From positions 215,628-279,627 of the forward strand of contig NZ_WVID01000005.1 in the NCBI RefSeq assembly GCF_010091925.1: a stretch of 64,000 nucleotides of DNA. Direction: 5' to 3'. Position 1 is the stretch's first letter, and every line of letters begins with the position of its first letter. This DNA comes from Nostoc sp. B(2019). Lineage in GTDB: Bacteria; Cyanobacteriota; Cyanobacteriia; Cyanobacteriales; Nostocaceae. Below are positions 1-8,971 of the stretch, piece by piece. Both the position numbers and the translations under genes were made by a program. The notes under the pieces are model-generated. The model made no database searches. It was given only the letters and a program-made list of their open reading frames with translations, and was not told where the DNA came from.

Positions 1-2
1 AA

Positions 3-2327
3 GTTCAAAAAGATGGCATAGATGGTGTCGATGGGCTTGGTGGCGCTGCCTCCGTAACTGTCAGCCCCGATGGTAAATTCCTCTATGCCACTGGATCTGA
101 CGACTCAGCAGTAGCGGTGTTTGAGCGCAATCAACAAACAGGCCAACTGAGTTTTGTAGAAGTTCAAAAAGATGGCATAGATGGTGTCGATGGACTTGCT
201 GCTAGCTACTTTGTCACCGTCAGCCCCGACGGCAAATTCCTCTATGCATCAGGATATGACGACTCGGCAGTGGCGGTGTTTGAGCGCAATCAACAAACAG
301 GCAAACTGAGTTTCGTAGAAGTTCAAAAAGATGGCATAGATGGTGTCGATGGGCTTGGTGGCGCTGCCTCCGTAACTGTCAGCCCCGATGGTAAATACCT
401 CTATGCCGCTGGATATGACGACTCAGCGGTAGCGGTGTTTGAGCGCAATCAACAAACAGGCCAACTGAGTTTCGTGGAAATTCAAAAAAATGGTATTGAT
501 GGTGTCGATTGGCTTGGTGGTACTAACTCCGTCATCGTCAGTCCCGATGGTAAATACCTCTATGCATCAGGATATGACGACTCAACAGTAGCGCTGTTTG
601 GGCGGGATACGACGACAGGCAAACTAAGTTTCGTGGAAGTTCAAAAAGATGGCATGGATGGTGTCGATGGGCTAGATAATGTCTACTCCATCACCGTCAG
701 CCCCAACGGTAAATACCTCTATGCCGCTGGATATGACGACTCAGCAATAGCGGTGTTTGAGCGGAATCAGCAAACAGGCGAGCTGAATTTCGTGGAAGTT
801 CAAAAAGATGGCATAGATGGTGTCGATGGGCTTGGTGGTACTAACTCCGTCATCGTCAGCCCCGATGGTAAATACCTCTATGCCGCTGGATTGATTGACT
901 CGGCAGTGGCGGTGTTTGGTACGTCTTTTAACCAAGCTCCAGTCTTGGTAAATGAAATTATTGACCAAGAAGTTACCGAAGGCAATCTCTTCAACTTCAC
1001 TATCCCAGGTGACACCTTCAGTGATGCGGATGCTGGAGATATCCTGACTTACACTGCCACCTTAGACAAGGGTAGCTCAGAAGAAAATGATGATGATGAC
1101 GATGATGATGATGATAACGATGATGATGATAACAACAATGATGATAAATCATTGCCCAGTTGGTTGAAATTCGATGCCACTACCCGTACCTTCAGTGGCA
1201 CTCCCTCTGATGACGATCTAGGTAATCTAAACATCAAAGTCACCGCCAAGGATGTTGCTGGAGCCGAAGTTAGTGATGTATTTGCACTCACAGTGGCTAA
1301 TGGAACTACTTCTTCTACTGTCCAGTCAATTTTCGCACTCATACAAGGTGATATCTTTAGTGTCAAGAGTAAGTTAAAGATTAAAGGTAGTAAAGCAAAA
1401 CTCTCAATTAAGATTAAAACTAGCACTTCTCTATTGGTGAATGAACTATGTGTATTTGCCGTTGACGATGAACAAGGTACGATTAACGGCATAGCCCCTG
1501 GTGCAGAGGGTTATACGCTAGTGGCTCTCCAGCGTTCAAAGGTGATTTTCTCCTCTATTGCCAATCTGCCCAACGGTTTTAATCCCGCCGATCTGAAAAA
1601 TATTGTAGAATTCAACTCTGATACCAAACTCAGATTTTACATGGTGTCCAATAGTACAACTCAATCTGTACTGTCTGGAAAAACCTCTTTCTCAAATGTC
1701 CAGTTTTCCTCAGCTACAAACGTTAACACAGAAGATGATGGATTCTCTATCAACTTCCAAAATTTGGTTGTGAATATTCAGGCGACAGCTCAAGAGGTGT
1801 CTTTGGGTACAGGTCTGCAAGGAAAGTATCAGGGCGAACTCATCGATTTGCGCGAGGTTAAAACCAAGGTAAAAGCTGATTGTGTAATCAACAGAGAAGC
1901 AGTTTTCAATAACTTTGTTGGCTTCTATCAGGTGGCTGATGAGAATGGTGGTATTGACACTAACGGTGATGGCACAGCAGATATTCTCGTTGGACAGACT
2001 GGTTATGCTCAAGCCGCTGTGCGTGGGCGTGTTGTAGGCATTGATTTGACGGTCAATAACCAAGGTACAGCAAATTTTACCGGCAGTTTTGAGCCTGGTT
2101 CTATCTTTGCACCTTTTATTATTGTTAACGGGAAACCCGACGCAATTGTTGATAGCAATCTCAGTAATGATCCAGCGGTTTACTTCACATTCTTGGGAGC
2201 GAACAATGATCAGGCCGCTCACATTCGCCTGTTAGGCAATAACACCTTTGGCTTTGAGGATTTACCAAATGGCGGTGATAATGATTATAACGATGTCATT
2301 GTACGCTTGAATTTAAGTATTGCTTAG
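3..2327 (+). CDS. Secreted beta-propeller / DUF4114 protein, 5'-partial
   Basis: The reading frame is open through the left edge of the window, so the N-terminus is missing. The first ~305 residues are near-identical repeats of 53 residues (159 bp), each with VFERNQQTG, VEVQKDGIDGVDGLGG and SPDGKYLYA motifs, as in lactonase-type/YVTN beta-propellers. Next come a cadherin-like/putative Ig domain (NQAPVLVNEIIDQEVTEG and a FSGTPSDDDLG motif) interrupted by an Asp-rich stretch, a longer beta-rich region, and a C-terminal DUF4114-type end (GFEDLPNGGDNDYNDVIVRL). Ca2+-binding-type repeats and a DUF4114 end are typical of large exported or surface proteins. The type I exporter genes about 0.9 kb downstream are a plausible secretion route, but that link is inferred from position only. 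No enzymatic activity can be assigned. Confidence 0.8.
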   Translation, partial: VQKDGIDGVDGLGGAASVTVSPDGKFLYATGSDDSAVAVFERNQQTGQLSFVEVQKDGIDGVDGLAASYFVTVSPDGKFLYASGYDDSAVAVFERNQQTGKLSFVEVQKDGIDGVDGLGGAASVTVSPDGKYLYAAGYDDSAVAVFERNQQTGQLSFVEIQKNGIDGVDWLGGTNSVIVSPDGKYLYASGYDDSTVALFGRDTTTGKLSFVEVQKDGMDGVDGLDNVYSITVSPNGKYLYAAGYDDSAIAVFERNQQTGELNFVEVQKDGIDGVDGLGGTNSVIVSPDGKYLYAAGLIDSAVAVFGTSFNQAPVLVNEIIDQEVTEGNLFNFTIPGDTFSDADAGDILTYTATLDKGSSEENDDDDDDDDDNDDDDNNNDDKSLPSWLKFDATTRTFSGTPSDDDLGNLNIKVTAKDVAGAEVSDVFALTVANGTTSSTVQSIFALIQGDIFSVKSKLKIKGSKAKLSIKIKTSTSLLVNELCVFAVDDEQGTINGIAPGAEGYTLVALQRSKVIFSSIANLPNGFNPADLKNIVEFNSDTKLRFYMVSNSTTQSVLSGKTSFSNVQFSSATNVNTEDDGFSINFQNLVVNIQATAQEVSLGTGLQGKYQGELIDLREVKTKVKADCVINREAVFNNFVGFYQVADENGGIDTNGDGTADILVGQTGYAQAAVRGRVVGIDLTVNNQGTANFTGSFEPGSIFAPFIIVNGKPDAIVDSNLSNDPAVYFTFLGANNDQAAHIRLLGNNTFGFEDLPNGGDNDYNDVIVRLNLSIA
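117..914 (+). repeat. Tandem 159-bp coding repeats
   Basis: The unit beginning gtgtttgagcgcaatcaaca recurs at about 117, 276, 435, 594, 753 and 912, exactly 159 bp apart, and more lie beyond the left edge. Copies differ by few bases, so this is a recent in-frame expansion or a homogenised array. Each unit encodes one propeller blade. Confidence 0.85.
1084..1147 (+). repeat. GAT/AAT microsatellite coding poly-Asp/Asn
   Basis: A run of gat, gac, aat and aac codons encodes more than twenty consecutive Asp/Asn residues inside the Ig-like domain of the propeller protein. Such simple-sequence tracts are prone to slippage and probably vary in length between strains. The acidic run could bind Ca2+, which is inference. 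Confidence 0.7.
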
Positions 2328-2346
2328 CTACTTGATATCAAAACTC

Positions 2347-2377
2347 AACAACCACAGCTTAGAGAGCTGTGGTTGTT
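2347..2377 (+). terminator. Rho-independent terminator after propeller gene
   Basis: A perfect 13-bp stem (AACAACCACAGCT / AGCTGTGGTTGTT) with a 5-nt loop lies 20 bp after the stop codon and is followed by a short T-rich stretch. Confidence 0.8.
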
Positions 2378-2981
2378 TTATTTCTAACAATATTGGAGAG
2401 ACTCGATACTAATACTAGTGAATTTACTGAAGGCAGTTATTGACTTCCTCACATAAATTTAATAGTTGACTTCTCGAATGTGGCACAAAAATCATAGACT
2501 CTGCTTTTACCGTTGATTTCTACTTAATATTAGGCGGGATCAAATGTAATTGATAATTCGTTCACTATTGCCCATGAGTGTTATTTGATAAGGGATGCGT
2601 AGACTTCAGCTGATCGTGAGACATCGCTCTCTTTCTCAGCCACCTGTATCCTCATACCTTCTTAAAGCCTTTGTTACAAATAATTCCTAAGATTAAACTT
2701 CTTCATGTGACGATATTTCCGTAGGGATTTACTTAGGTAGATAATTATGATAGCTTTACCTAGAATATCAAAATTTAGCCAGTTTCAACGCCAATTTTTA
2801 CAAACGCGCCTTTACACTGTACTTTTTGACTGAATGTACCTCTAATAAGCAAGTTAAATACAGAAAAGCAATTTGTATAAAATTATGTAACATTAACTAA
2901 TTGATAACCTATCCTCAATCTTAAATTGCGCTAATTTTTTTAAGACAATTCATAACGGTGAACATACTGTTAACAAGTGAT
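2378..2981. other. AT-rich intergenic region
   Basis: About 600 bp with no convincing gene, RNA or repeat. It presumably holds the promoter of the type I secretion genes, but I cannot place a promoter with confidence. Confidence 0.5.
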
Positions 2982-3173
2982 ATGAATGCAGGTCTGCAAT
3001 TAGATAAAATCGCTCTTTGGGCTTATACGCGTCTGCACGCGCTGGCTACCACAAAAGCTTTGCAACTGCTGGTAAAACAGCAAATACTGCCGTGGGTAAA
3101 AGAGATGGTTATTGCTCAGGTGATTGACCAACGTTCATGCTCTGCGATCGCAGAGTTAGGAGTTGGGATTTAG
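2982..3173 (+). CDS. Small hypothetical protein upstream of the ABC exporter
   Basis: A 63-residue ORF (from ATG; a GTG 24 bp upstream would add 8 residues) with a predicted helical, mildly amphipathic sequence around WAYTRLHALATTKALQLLVKQ. It lies about 60 bp before the exporter gene in the same direction. I do not recognise a family. There is no clear ribosome binding site, no double-Gly leader and no Cys-rich core, so a bacteriocin precursor is not supported. It may be a small accessory protein or a chance ORF. Confidence 0.3.
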   Translation: MNAGLQLDKIALWAYTRLHALATTKALQLLVKQQILPWVKEMVIAQVIDQRSCSAIAELGVGI

Positions 3174-3234
3174 CATCCCTAACTTGTAACTTTAGATACC
3201 TGACTCCACACTTTTAATTTATGACTTGTTTGAT

Positions 3235-6200
3235 ATGACTTATACCAAGAATGCCTTACCTGAATTTCTCACTGCGTTGGAGGGTTTTGACCAACTGCCA
3301 GATGAGGCGATCGCCAATCTATCACAACAACTACAGGCTTGGCGCTATCGCATCGGTCAGAAAATCATCGGTAAAGACAAACTCCCCGAACAAGTAACAA
3401 TTATCTACGAGGGACAAGTGCGCCTGTTGGGTTATGATCCCCAGACGCAATTGCCAGTTACCTTAAAATTACTGCAACCAGGAGCAATTCTGGGCGAAAT
3501 TGGTTTGTTACGTCAGGTAGCTTGCGAGACAGCGATCGCTTCTACTGAACTAGTATGTTTAAGCTTGAGTGCTGCTGAATATTTCAATCTCCTCTCTTCA
3601 TACTCAGATTTTGCCAATATTCGCAAAAACCAGAGTTATTTGGTAGAAGTCTTTGATATTCTGAGCTTGCAATTAGCACAGCAAGCTAATGCTGCTTTAA
3701 ATCTTAGAGAACTAACCGAGAAAGCCTTAGAAGGAGCAAAAGTACATTACCTCCCACCAGGAAAAACTCCATTCAATCAATTGGATAGCGATAATATCTG
3801 GTTTGTTAGTGGTAATGCTACAGTCACGAATTTCCCTGCTGGTTCTCGCTTAGAATCAAACGATGCAAGAGACGTGATTGATGTGATTGGGCAAAGTCCC
3901 GCTCGTTTGATTGGGATACGTCCGTTAGATTTGTTATTGCTAGATACTTATCAGATACAGCTTGAGGTAAATCATAGCCAACCAAGTGGTAGTGGCCCAG
4001 ATGAGCTAGAAATTCCCTACGCCTCAACCGAAGAATCTCCCCAGTCAGATCCCTACGCGCCACAAGATAGACAAAAACATAAAAAATACCCGTTTGTGCG
4101 CGGGAAGGGAGAATTAAATACAGCCTTCGCCTGTTTCCAAATGCTCACGAAGCACTTGGAAATACCATTTCGTCGGGAGGTAGTTCGCCGCATCTTAACT
4201 GAGCAAATCAAGCGTCAGGGTAGTATATCTTTTCAAGTTACTGCTTATTTAGCAGAGTTAATCGGACTCAAGGCGCAGTTGATAGATTTACCCATCGCCT
4301 CAGTGACGCGCATTCCCACACCAGCACTAATTCGCTATGGTGATAGTTTTGCAGTCTTATATGCAGCAGATGCGAGTACTATTGTTGTGGGTGTTCCATC
4401 CCAAGGAATCGTGCGTTGCAAACCCTCTCAATTCATTGACCAATTAGATGTTGATGAAACCAATTTACCGCCACAAGTCAGGGTATTGCTGCTCGCTTCC
4501 ACCAAAGACACACCTCAAGAGCGTTTTGGTTTGCGGTGGTTTTTGCCCTATTTGTCGCGTCACCGCCGAGTCCTGATAGAAGTCTTTATTGCTTCCTTTT
4601 TTGTACAATTAGCAGCGCTGGCAAATCCGCTTGTCGTCCAGTTAATTATCGACAAGGTAATTGCTCAAAATAGTATTAGTACTCTACATATTTTAGGAAT
4701 TCTGCTATTAGTAGTAGGACTATTTGAAGCAGTACTAACTACCTTGCGGACTTATTTATTTGTAGATACCACTAACCGCATTGATATGGGTTTGGGGTCG
4801 CAAATCATTGACCACTTATTACGTCTACCGCTGCGCTATTTTGAACGCCGACCGGTGGGTGAGTTGGCTACTCGCATCAACGAATTAGAAAATATTCGCC
4901 AGTTTCTCACCGGTACTGCTTTAACAGTAGGATTGGATGCTGTATTTTCGGTAGTTTATATCGGTGTGATGCTGATTTATAGTTGGCAACTCACCTTGGT
5001 AGGATTGGGCACAATTCCAGTGTTTATTCTAATCACTTTAATGGCCTCTCCGACGATTAGCAGACAGTTACGTGCCAAAGCCGAACGCAACTCCGAAACT
5101 CAATCTTATTTAGTTGAAGTAATGTCGGGGATTCAGACGGTAAAAGCGCAAAATATTGAATTGCGATCGCGCTTTTCTTGGCAAGAGCGTTACGCGCGTT
5201 TTGTCGCCGCAGGCTTTAAAACCGTTGTCACTTCTACCCTGGCCAATTCTACCAGCAACTTTCTCAACAAACTCAGCAGCTTGATGGTTTTGTGGGTAGG
5301 AGCTTATCTAGTACTCCAAGGAGAATTAACTTTAGGCGAATTAATTGCCTTTAGAATTATCTCTGGTTATGTTACCAGTCCCATATTACGCTTAGCTCAA
5401 CTTTGGCAGAGCTTCCAAGAAACTGCATTGTCTTTAGAGCGTTTGAGTGATATTGTTGACACGCCCCAAGAAGCAGAAACAGACCGTCAAAATATTCCCT
5501 TACCTGCGATCGTTGGAGCAGTGAAATATGAAAATGTTTCCTTCCGATTTGCGCCAAGCGGCCCTCTACAACTAGTCAATGTCAATGTAGAATTTGCTCC
5601 AGGAAAATTTGTTGGCATCGTCGGACAAAGTGGATCTGGTAAAAGTACGATGATGAAATTACTGCTCAGGCTTTATGAAACAGAGTCGGGCAGAATTTTG
5701 ATTGATGGTTACGATATTTCTAAGGTGGAACTTTACTCGTTACGGCGACAAGTTGGTGTAGTTCCCCAAGACTCGCTGTTATTTGATGGCACAGTTCAAG
5801 AAAATATTGCCTTGACGAATCCTGATGCGACAACCGAGGAAATTATTGAAGCGGCTCGGATTGCCGCTGCTCACGAATTTATCATGAGCTTGCCCAACGG
5901 TTATAATACGCGGGTGGGTGAACGCGGTGCTGCACTGTCAGGTGGACAACGACAAAGAATTGCGATCGCCCGTTCAGTTTTACAACGACCAAAATTATTA
6001 GTTTTGGATGAAGCAACTAGCGCTTTAGATTATCCCACAGAGCGGCAAGTTTGTCTCAATTTAGCCAAAGCATTTCAAGGCGACACAGTATTTTTTATTA
6101 CCCACCGTTTGAACACCGTGAGTAATGCAGATATCATTGTCGTGATGGATGGTGGCAGGGTGATAGAACAAGGAAGCCATCAAGAATTAATGGCTTCTAA

Positions 6201-6246
6201 AGGTCATTATTATTACCTGTATCAGCAACAAGAAGTAAATTTGTAA
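3235..6246 (+). CDS. Type I secretion ABC transporter with cNMP-binding and degenerate C39 domains
   Basis: A HlyB-like exporter of 1003 residues from ATG 3235 (a TTG 9 bp upstream is the alternative). Residues ~15-145 form a cyclic-nucleotide-binding-like domain (GQVRLLGYD, LKLLQPGAILGEIGLL). Residues ~285-410 form a peptidase-C39-like domain without the catalytic DCG-type Cys, so it is expected to dock substrate rather than cleave it, like the HlyB C39-like domain. The membrane domain spans ~440-720. The ATPase has Walker A GQSGSGKST, signature LSGGQRQR, Walker B LLVLDEATSALD and a switch His in FFITHRLN. The HlyD partner gene follows. The upstream DUF4114 protein is a plausible cargo (inference). 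Confidence 0.85.
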   Translation: MTYTKNALPEFLTALEGFDQLPDEAIANLSQQLQAWRYRIGQKIIGKDKLPEQVTIIYEGQVRLLGYDPQTQLPVTLKLLQPGAILGEIGLLRQVACETAIASTELVCLSLSAAEYFNLLSSYSDFANIRKNQSYLVEVFDILSLQLAQQANAALNLRELTEKALEGAKVHYLPPGKTPFNQLDSDNIWFVSGNATVTNFPAGSRLESNDARDVIDVIGQSPARLIGIRPLDLLLLDTYQIQLEVNHSQPSGSGPDELEIPYASTEESPQSDPYAPQDRQKHKKYPFVRGKGELNTAFACFQMLTKHLEIPFRREVVRRILTEQIKRQGSISFQVTAYLAELIGLKAQLIDLPIASVTRIPTPALIRYGDSFAVLYAADASTIVVGVPSQGIVRCKPSQFIDQLDVDETNLPPQVRVLLLASTKDTPQERFGLRWFLPYLSRHRRVLIEVFIASFFVQLAALANPLVVQLIIDKVIAQNSISTLHILGILLLVVGLFEAVLTTLRTYLFVDTTNRIDMGLGSQIIDHLLRLPLRYFERRPVGELATRINELENIRQFLTGTALTVGLDAVFSVVYIGVMLIYSWQLTLVGLGTIPVFILITLMASPTISRQLRAKAERNSETQSYLVEVMSGIQTVKAQNIELRSRFSWQERYARFVAAGFKTVVTSTLANSTSNFLNKLSSLMVLWVGAYLVLQGELTLGELIAFRIISGYVTSPILRLAQLWQSFQETALSLERLSDIVDTPQEAETDRQNIPLPAIVGAVKYENVSFRFAPSGPLQLVNVNVEFAPGKFVGIVGQSGSGKSTMMKLLLRLYETESGRILIDGYDISKVELYSLRRQVGVVPQDSLLFDGTVQENIALTNPDATTEEIIEAARIAAAHEFIMSLPNGYNTRVGERGAALSGGQRQRIAIARSVLQRPKLLVLDEATSALDYPTERQVCLNLAKAFQGDTVFFITHRLNTVSNADIIVVMDGGRVIEQGSHQELMASKGHYYYLYQQQEVNL

Positions 6247-6280
6247 TTATAGCGTTTCCTAATCTGCTGAGGTATAAATT

Positions 6281-6310
6281 TATCTGTGTTTATCTGTGTT
6301 CATCTGTGGT
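6281..6310. repeat. Three tandem TATCTGTGTT decamers
   Basis: TATCTGTGTT occurs twice in tandem, followed by the variant CATCTGTGGT, between the ABC and HlyD genes. It resembles the short tandemly repeated repetitive sequences of heterocystous cyanobacteria. Confidence 0.55.
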
Positions 6311-6504
6311 TAATTACTTCTTCCCATACCTCACTAAGGTGAAAACCGCTATAGTGGCACGGCATCAGCCGATTCTCGCCGTGCCTATATTAATCAGTTG
6401 TCAGTTGCTAAAAACTGCTGAACATTGACAACTAACATAATTACGAATGAGCAACTCAAAAAGTACTAATTCTCAATTCAATCATCCAACATCTAATAAT
6501 CATT

Positions 6505-8088
6505 ATGGCTCTCATAAACGGTAATAAACTCAACGGTAATCATAAAAATGGCAAGCATGAAAACGAAGCAAAGCAAGATTCACAGGTACTTACAAATCAA
6601 GGTAAAGCTGCTAAACAGCCATTAAATAACTCCAATAATTCTAACTTTGAACAGTCCGTTGTTTTACGGCAATCTCCAGTTTTTTCACGTACAATTATGG
6701 TGACTTTAGTGGGGTTAGCCTGCTTTGGAATTGGTTGGGCTTGTTTTGCCAAAATCGAGCAAGTAGTACCAGCGACAGGTCAATTAAAGCCAGAAGGTAC
6801 GGTTAAAGAAGTTCAAGCTCCTGTGAGTGGAGTAGTCAAAGAGCTTTATGTAAAAGATGGACAACAGGTAAAGCCAGGAGATTTGCTGCTGACTTTCGAC
6901 TCCATCGCCACCGTTGCTGAATTAAATTCCTTAAACAAAATTCGCACTGCATTAACTCAAGAAAATCAGATTTATCGTAGATTAATGAGAGCAAGTTCCG
7001 GCGTAGCATCTGAACTGCAATTTTTAAGCGGAAAACTGCCACAAGAAACAGCTTTTCTCCTAAAAAGCCGGGCGTCCTTAGTTGCAGAAAATCAATTATT
7101 GCGAACTCAATTAGAAAATTTTGGTACAGGTGCAGGACTAGGAGCAGATGAACTAGAACGTATACAAGTTGCCAAAAGAGAATTAGACTCTCGCTCAGCA
7201 GCAGCGCAATTAGAAGTAGAAAAAACCAAAAAACAACTAGCTCAAAATCAAGTAAAACTAGAAGACACTAAAGCAAGTTTAGCTATTCAAGAACGGATTT
7301 TAAATAAACTTAAAATCTTAGCAGAAGAAGGCGGTATTTCTCAGCTTCAGTATCTAAACCAGCAGCAACAAGTACAAAATCTTGCAGCAGAAGTAGCACA
7401 ATTATTTCAAGAAGGGCAACGCCTCAAGTTTGATATTGAAAAGGGGCGGCAAGACTTAAACAATACTGTGGCTGTTTCTGATAAAGTTATTTTAGATAAG
7501 ATAGGTGACAATAAAAAAAGCATTGCTGAAATCGATAGCCAATTCATGAAAGTTGTGCTGGAAAATGAACAACGTTTGGCAGATGTCAATAGCAAAATCT
7601 CTCAAACACAGCTAAATGTTAAATATCAAGAACTTCGCGCTCCTGTAGCCGGAACAGTTTTTGATTTGCAAGCTAAAAACCCTGGCTTTGTGGCGAATAG
7701 TACGCAAAAACTCCTCCAAATTGTGCCAAATGATAACTACATAGCTGAAGTTTTCATTACTAACAAAGATATTGGTTTTGTACGCAAAGGCATGAAGGTA
7801 GATGTGAGGATTGACTCTTTTCCTTACAGCGAGTTTGGCGATATCAAAGGAGAAGTACTTGGGATAGGGTCAGATGCATTACCGCCAGATGAAACACATC
7901 AGTTTTATCGATTTCCAGCAAAAATCCAATTAGATAAACAATCTTTGCAAATTAGGGATGAAAACGTCTCCTTACAGTCAGGGATGTCGATTAGTGCCAA
8001 TATTAAAGTACGCGAAGAACGAACAGTGATGAGTTTGTTCACCGAGTTGTTTACCAAACAAGTTGAGACTCTCAAAGAAGTACGTTAA
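6505..8088 (+). CDS. HlyD-family membrane fusion protein
   Basis: The periplasmic adaptor of a type I secretion system, 527 residues. A polar, Asn/Lys-rich cytoplasmic tail (~60 residues) precedes one membrane segment (TIMVTLVGLACFGIGWACFA). A split biotinyl-lipoyl-like domain follows (VQAPVSGVVKELYVKDGQQVKPGDLLL at one side, ELRAPVAGTVFDL at the other), with a long coiled-coil hairpin (~160-370) between the halves. It ends in a beta-barrel and a short tail. It lies ~260 bp after the HlyB-like gene, same strand. No TolC gene is in the window; cyanobacteria usually supply it from elsewhere (known for the family). Confidence 0.88.
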   Translation: MALINGNKLNGNHKNGKHENEAKQDSQVLTNQGKAAKQPLNNSNNSNFEQSVVLRQSPVFSRTIMVTLVGLACFGIGWACFAKIEQVVPATGQLKPEGTVKEVQAPVSGVVKELYVKDGQQVKPGDLLLTFDSIATVAELNSLNKIRTALTQENQIYRRLMRASSGVASELQFLSGKLPQETAFLLKSRASLVAENQLLRTQLENFGTGAGLGADELERIQVAKRELDSRSAAAQLEVEKTKKQLAQNQVKLEDTKASLAIQERILNKLKILAEEGGISQLQYLNQQQQVQNLAAEVAQLFQEGQRLKFDIEKGRQDLNNTVAVSDKVILDKIGDNKKSIAEIDSQFMKVVLENEQRLADVNSKISQTQLNVKYQELRAPVAGTVFDLQAKNPGFVANSTQKLLQIVPNDNYIAEVFITNKDIGFVRKGMKVDVRIDSFPYSEFGDIKGEVLGIGSDALPPDETHQFYRFPAKIQLDKQSLQIRDENVSLQSGMSISANIKVREERTVMSLFTELFTKQVETLKEVR

Positions 8089-8187
8089 TATTTCAGATTA
8101 GAAGGCATTAGGGAAGAGGTAATTAGTAAAGCTGTAGTTTATATTAAGAAATATTGCCAATTCCCAACCTCTAATCTAAAGTTCAAA

Positions 8188-8685
8188 ATGGTTTACCCCC
8201 AACGCATCGAACCCGCTCCCGGACAAGAATCAGTTTGGGATTACCCTCGTCCCCCGCGTCTGGAGGACACAAATAAACATATCCAGATTATTTTTAACGG
8301 CGTTACAATTGCAGATACCCGCAGTGCCAAGCGTGTTTTAGAAACTAGTCATCCACCTTCTTACTACATCCCTCCTGCGGATATCGAAATGGAATATTTG
8401 CTTTTGACGCCGCAATCTAGCTTTTGTGAGTGGAAAGGACGAGCGGGTTATTACACAATCAGTGTAAATGATAAAGAAGTCCAGAATGCCGCTTGGTTCT
8501 ACCCCAACCCCACACCAGACTTTGCATCTATTAAAGACTACGTAGCTTTTTATGTTCATCTCATGGATGCTTGTTATGTCAATGGCGAAAAAGTACAACC
8601 GCAACCAGGTAACTTCTACGGTGGTTGGGTAACTAGCGATATCGTCGGGCCGTTCAAAGGTGGCCCTGGCTCTTGGGGATGGTGA
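8188..8685 (+). CDS. DUF427 family protein
   Basis: A 165-residue soluble protein of the DUF427 family, recognised by the pattern HIQIIFNGVTIADTRSAKRVLETSHPPSYYIPPADI, the aromatic region FCEWKGRAGYYTISV and AAWFYPNPT. Such proteins are small beta-rich proteins of unknown biochemical role and are common beside secretion or stress genes in cyanobacteria. It starts 100 bp after the HlyD gene and may be co-transcribed with it. No catalytic residues can be named. Confidence 0.8.
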   Translation: MVYPQRIEPAPGQESVWDYPRPPRLEDTNKHIQIIFNGVTIADTRSAKRVLETSHPPSYYIPPADIEMEYLLLTPQSSFCEWKGRAGYYTISVNDKEVQNAAWFYPNPTPDFASIKDYVAFYVHLMDACYVNGEKVQPQPGNFYGGWVTSDIVGPFKGGPGSWGW

Positions 8686-8723
8686 GCCTCATTCAGTTTT
8701 TTTACAGCAAATATTCCTTGTTT

Positions 8724-8753
8724 GTAGGGTGGGCATTGTAATGCCCGCCCTAC
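8724..8753. repeat. Interspersed palindrome GTAGGGTGGGCATT
   Basis: An inverted repeat with 14-bp arms (GTAGGGTGGGCATT / AATGCCCGCCCTAC) and a 2-nt loop, with one G-T wobble. The core GTAGGGTGGGCATTG recurs at 41028 in this window, which marks a dispersed Nostoc-type repeat. Here it could act as the terminator of the type I secretion operon. Confidence 0.65.
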
Positions 8754-8971
8754 TGTGGTTTATTCAGATAAAACCCGCTGTAAATGTAGAATAGCCTAAC
8801 ACAACCTATATGACTAAAGTCATTAATTTAGATGACTTTAGGCAATAAGAGTAACAGATTTTTTAAATTAGCATTAAATCATAAGTTGAATTTGCAAGTA
8901 AAAATATATCAAATTTGTAACTACCGCAGATTTTATATGAGATATCTTGCAAAATACCTATTTTGCTAATA

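Noticed and set aside
117-914. CRISPR array
   Set aside because: The repeats are tandem, 159 bp, in frame and coding for propeller blades, without spacers.
7407-7595. Minus-strand ORFs inside HlyD, DevB and other genes
   Set aside because: They are shadows of the coding strand, without ribosome binding sites or family resemblance.
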